Below, in pieces: positions 61,895 to 64,000 of a stretch of 64,000 nucleotides of DNA. Position 1 is the first letter of the stretch. The number at the start of each line of letters is the position of its first letter. Below the pieces are notes generated by a model. It saw only the letters and a list, made by a program, of their open reading frames with translations, was not told the origin of the DNA and ran no database searches. The stretch covers positions 5,704,001-5,768,000 of the forward strand of contig NZ_CP019510.1 of assembly GCF_002002885.1 (NCBI RefSeq). The letters are read 5' to 3'. Made by a program: the position numbers and the translations under genes. This stretch comes from Janthinobacterium sp. LM6 (GTDB taxonomy: Bacteria; Pseudomonadota; Gammaproteobacteria; Burkholderiales; Burkholderiaceae_D).

Positions 61895-62974
61895 CTAAGT
61901 TCCATACAGCGCCAGCGCCCAGGCTGGCGGGCGCAATTCCAGCGCCAGAGACAGATAAGCGGGATCGAAGCGCGCCGCCAGCAGATACACATTGGCGGCG
62001 CCCCTGGGCTCCCAATTCCCCGTAAAACCCTTTTCGCCGGCCGCCACGCGCTTGCGGTCGAAGGGCACGGCGCTTTTCGCGAATTCCTCGTGCGTCTTTC
62101 TGCCCTGCGCATACGGCGCCAGCCAGGCCAGCGCCTCGGCCAGGCGCCGCGCTTCCGGCGCGCCATACCAGTCGTCGCCATGCGCCTGCGCCATCAGGGC
62201 CGTCGTCAACAACGGCTCCAGGCTGTAGGTGGTGTAATGCAGGGCGTCGCGCTGCTCGAAGTCGAAGGGCACGCCACCGGCGCCGATATTGCGCGGCACG
62301 TGCGCCAGGAAGCGCTCCTTCGCGCGCGCGATCAGCAAGGCCTCGCCCGTGACATACGCGGCGGCCGTGCCGATCTTGATGCGGTGGCTATGCCAGTTGT
62401 TGCGCGCCGTGGACGGGCCGCCCACCTTGACGGGATCACTCAGATACCCGTGCGCCAGGGTGCGGCAAAACGCCTGCACCTGCTCGCGCTCGACGCCGTT
62501 CAAGCGTTCCTGTACCAGGTCAAAGCCCATCAGCAGGCTGGCCAGCTCCGTCTCGTCGACGGGACTGAACGATGGCTGATAAGTACCGCTCCAGGCCAGC
62601 AACAGCTGGCGCGCTGCCTCGAAATGCGCCATCTCGCCCGATAATCTCCAGGCCAGCGCCTGCAGGCGCGCCTGGCGCCAGTCCTCCTGCGCCTGCTGGC
62701 TGGTCTCGCGTCCGCCTTCTCCCTTCAGCAAGCCGCCCGTGCGCACTTCGGCCATCAGGTGCACGGGCCGCGCCGCATCCTTGCGCGCCGCCTTGAGCAC
62801 CTGCTCGGCAATGGCCGGCGCCACCCGCGCCTTGAGCGTGCGGGCGCGCGCGGCGGACGTCAGCGCAAACGGCAGCGCGCCTTCAGGCGGGCGCGGCGCC
62901 GCGCGCAAGCCGGCCAGGGGCAACGCCAGCAGGCCGGCCAGCACGGTGCGCCGGCGCATCAGATGGGTACTCAA
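61895..62974 (-). CDS. Alginate-lyase-family (PF05426-like) periplasmic protein
   Basis: The 359-residue protein has a twin-arginine-like signal (MRRRTVLAGLLALPLAGLRA) and an alpha-helical toroid-type body. ARNNWHSHRIKIGTAAAYVT near residue 190 corresponds to the NNHSYW-type catalytic segment of alginate lyases, and DALHYTTYSLEPLLTTALMA lies near 248. The motif is altered (Asn-Asn-Trp-His), so activity on alginate is uncertain; other uronate polymers are possible. It overlaps the amidotransferase gene by four bases. No alginate biosynthesis genes are present. Confidence 0.75.
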   Translation of the reverse strand: MSTHLMRRRTVLAGLLALPLAGLRAAPRPPEGALPFALTSAARARTLKARVAPAIAEQVLKAARKDAARPVHLMAEVRTGGLLKGEGGRETSQQAQEDWRQARLQALAWRLSGEMAHFEAARQLLLAWSGTYQPSFSPVDETELASLLMGFDLVQERLNGVEREQVQAFCRTLAHGYLSDPVKVGGPSTARNNWHSHRIKIGTAAAYVTGEALLIARAKERFLAHVPRNIGAGGVPFDFEQRDALHYTTYSLEPLLTTALMAQAHGDDWYGAPEARRLAEALAWLAPYAQGRKTHEEFAKSAVPFDRKRVAAGEKGFTGNWEPRGAANVYLLAARFDPAYLSLALELRPPAWALALYGT

Positions 62975-63972
62975 AACCGCGTCTCCCGCGCCGCGCGCAA
63001 AAAGTTATCTAGGATGGGCGTGCAATCGAGCAGTTCGACGCCACCCGCCGAATGGAATTCCGGATGCCACTGCAAGCCCATGACGAAGCGTGCCCGCTGG
63101 TAGCGGATGGCTTCGACGATATTGTCCCCTTGCGAATACGCTTCCACGGTAATATCGCGCCCCAGATCCTTGACCGACTGGTGGTGGATGGAGTTGACGA
63201 GCGCCTCGCCCGCCTTCGGGAACATGCCTGCCAGCGACGAGCCTTTCGGGAAGACGATGCTGTGGCGGTGGCGGTCATACAGGTCGTTGACGTGCGAGGT
63301 GGCGCCTGCCACGTCCGAGGCGATGTCCTGGTACAGGGTGCCGCCAAAGCCCACGTTGATCAGTTGACAACCGCGGCAAATGCCCAGCACGGGTTTGCCC
63401 GCGTCGACGAATTCGTGCAGCAGTTCCAGCTCGTACAGGTCGCGCGCGCGGTCGCCGCTCCATTCGGGCCGCGTGGCCGCCTCGGAATACGTCTGCGGCG
63501 AGACGTCGGCGCCGCCCTGCAGCACCAGGCCGTCCAGGTGACGCGCATAGTGGCGCAACGTGATATTGCTCGGATGTAGCTGGCCACTGGTATTGACGGT
63601 CGGGATCATGAACACCAGCACGTCGCGCGACATGACCCACTGCGCGATCGACTCTTCCAGGTATTGCAGGTTCTTGCTGCGCAGGCCAGTGGCGCCCGGC
63701 TCCGGGTGGAAAATGCGCGCCGAGATGCCGATGCGCAGGGTGCGCCGCATGAAATCGCGGCTGGCCTTGTCGCGCATGGAGCGGTAGCGCGACGAGATCA
63801 CCCGCCAGGCCAGCGCCAGCGGCGTGTCGTTATCCTTCAGATAGCGGGGGGCGGCGTCGCGCGCACGGTGCTCCTCATCGGGCGCCCGGCGGCCCACCCG
63901 GTCGGGCCGCGACGGCGCCGGCGCTGCGGGATCGGTGGATAGGGGCTGCTGGGGATCTTTTTCGTCTGACAT
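62971..63972 (-). CDS. Class I glutamine amidotransferase, gamma-glutamyl-GABA hydrolase-like (peptidase C26)
   Basis: The 333-residue protein has a hydrophilic N-terminal extension of about 90 residues, then a C26 domain: LVLQGGADVSPQTYSE, the nucleophile elbow PVLGICRGCQLINVGFGGTL and the catalytic His-Glu in LQWHPEF near residue 304. PuuD-like enzymes cleave gamma-glutamyl bonds, for example gamma-Glu-GABA in putrescine breakdown. No puuABC partners are visible. The ATG lies 28 bases from the window end. The overlap with the lyase-like gene suggests joint expression, though a joint function is unclear. Confidence 0.87.
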   Translation of the reverse strand: MSDEKDPQQPLSTDPAAPAPSRPDRVGRRAPDEEHRARDAAPRYLKDNDTPLALAWRVISSRYRSMRDKASRDFMRRTLRIGISARIFHPEPGATGLRSKNLQYLEESIAQWVMSRDVLVFMIPTVNTSGQLHPSNITLRHYARHLDGLVLQGGADVSPQTYSEAATRPEWSGDRARDLYELELLHEFVDAGKPVLGICRGCQLINVGFGGTLYQDIASDVAGATSHVNDLYDRHRHSIVFPKGSSLAGMFPKAGEALVNSIHHQSVKDLGRDITVEAYSQGDNIVEAIRYQRARFVMGLQWHPEFHSAGGVELLDCTPILDNFLRAARETRF

Positions 63973-64000
63973 GGCAAGGCTGACTGAAAGCGGAGACGTT

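Overview
The window looks like a chromosomal segment of a GC-rich betaproteobacterium of the Oxalobacteraceae (Janthinobacterium/Massilia/Duganella-like). The evidence is the family resemblance of the proteins, core gene orders usual in Burkholderiales (tlpA-aroQ-accB-accC-prmA-DUF3426; ampD-pilR-PP0621-ypjD; lytic transglycosylase-proS-rppH), and a long lysine/alanine histone H1-like gene. This placement is inference from reading, not a database match. I see no rRNA, tRNA, CRISPR array, transposase or prophage.

Layout. 1-8.0 kb, minus strand: corA (cut by the window edge), then the overlapping chain TonB-like gene-aroE-mtgA, then mpl-yqiA-ubiC-RNB nuclease. 8.1-15.1 kb, plus strand: conserved hypothetical, tlpA-like thioredoxin, aroQ, accB, accC, prmA, zinc-ribbon DUF3426 protein and a PfkB kinase. 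15.1-22.4 kb, minus strand: yggT, the H1-like repeat gene, nrdB and nrdA; two NrdR-type boxes lie upstream of nrdA, and a small-RNA-like unit lies between the H1-like gene and nrdB. 22.4-25.3 kb: ampD, a sigma54 activator without a receiver domain, a PP0621-like zinc protein and a YpjD-like membrane protein.

25.3-36.9 kb is an accessory block, mainly iron uptake: fecI-fecR, a TonB siderophore receptor, DUF3649, PepSY and DUF3325 proteins and a MacAB/PvdRT-type exporter, all on one strand with a Fur-like box ahead of fecI. It ends with an orphan solute-binding protein and a lipoprotein. 37-45.2 kb is core again: ffh, a SWIB protein with a histone-like tail, lytic transglycosylase, proS, rppH, mqo and DUF1841.

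45.2-51.4 kb is a nitric-oxide module: nirK (with an extra N-terminal cupredoxin domain), an iron-sulfur repair protein and a quinol NO reductase, divergent from norR. The shared promoter region holds a consensus sigma54 promoter, three GT-N7-AC NorR-type sites and an FNR/Dnr-like box. 51.5-57.8 kb: two small cytochromes c, a MoxR ATPase, a GNAT enzyme, a VWA protein, a CPA2 antiporter and a YbdK-type ligase.

58-61.9 kb holds the most unusual item. One 438-residue protein fuses an ECF sigma factor to a FecR-type transmembrane anti-sigma protein, under a Fur-like box, and is followed by a TonB receptor with an N-terminal signalling domain. This is a compact cell-surface-signalling system in which the sigma factor is built as part of the membrane protein. 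The window ends with an alginate-lyase-family protein overlapping a class I glutamine amidotransferase. Two families of palindromic intergenic repeats are scattered through the window; one shows compensatory stem changes between its copies.
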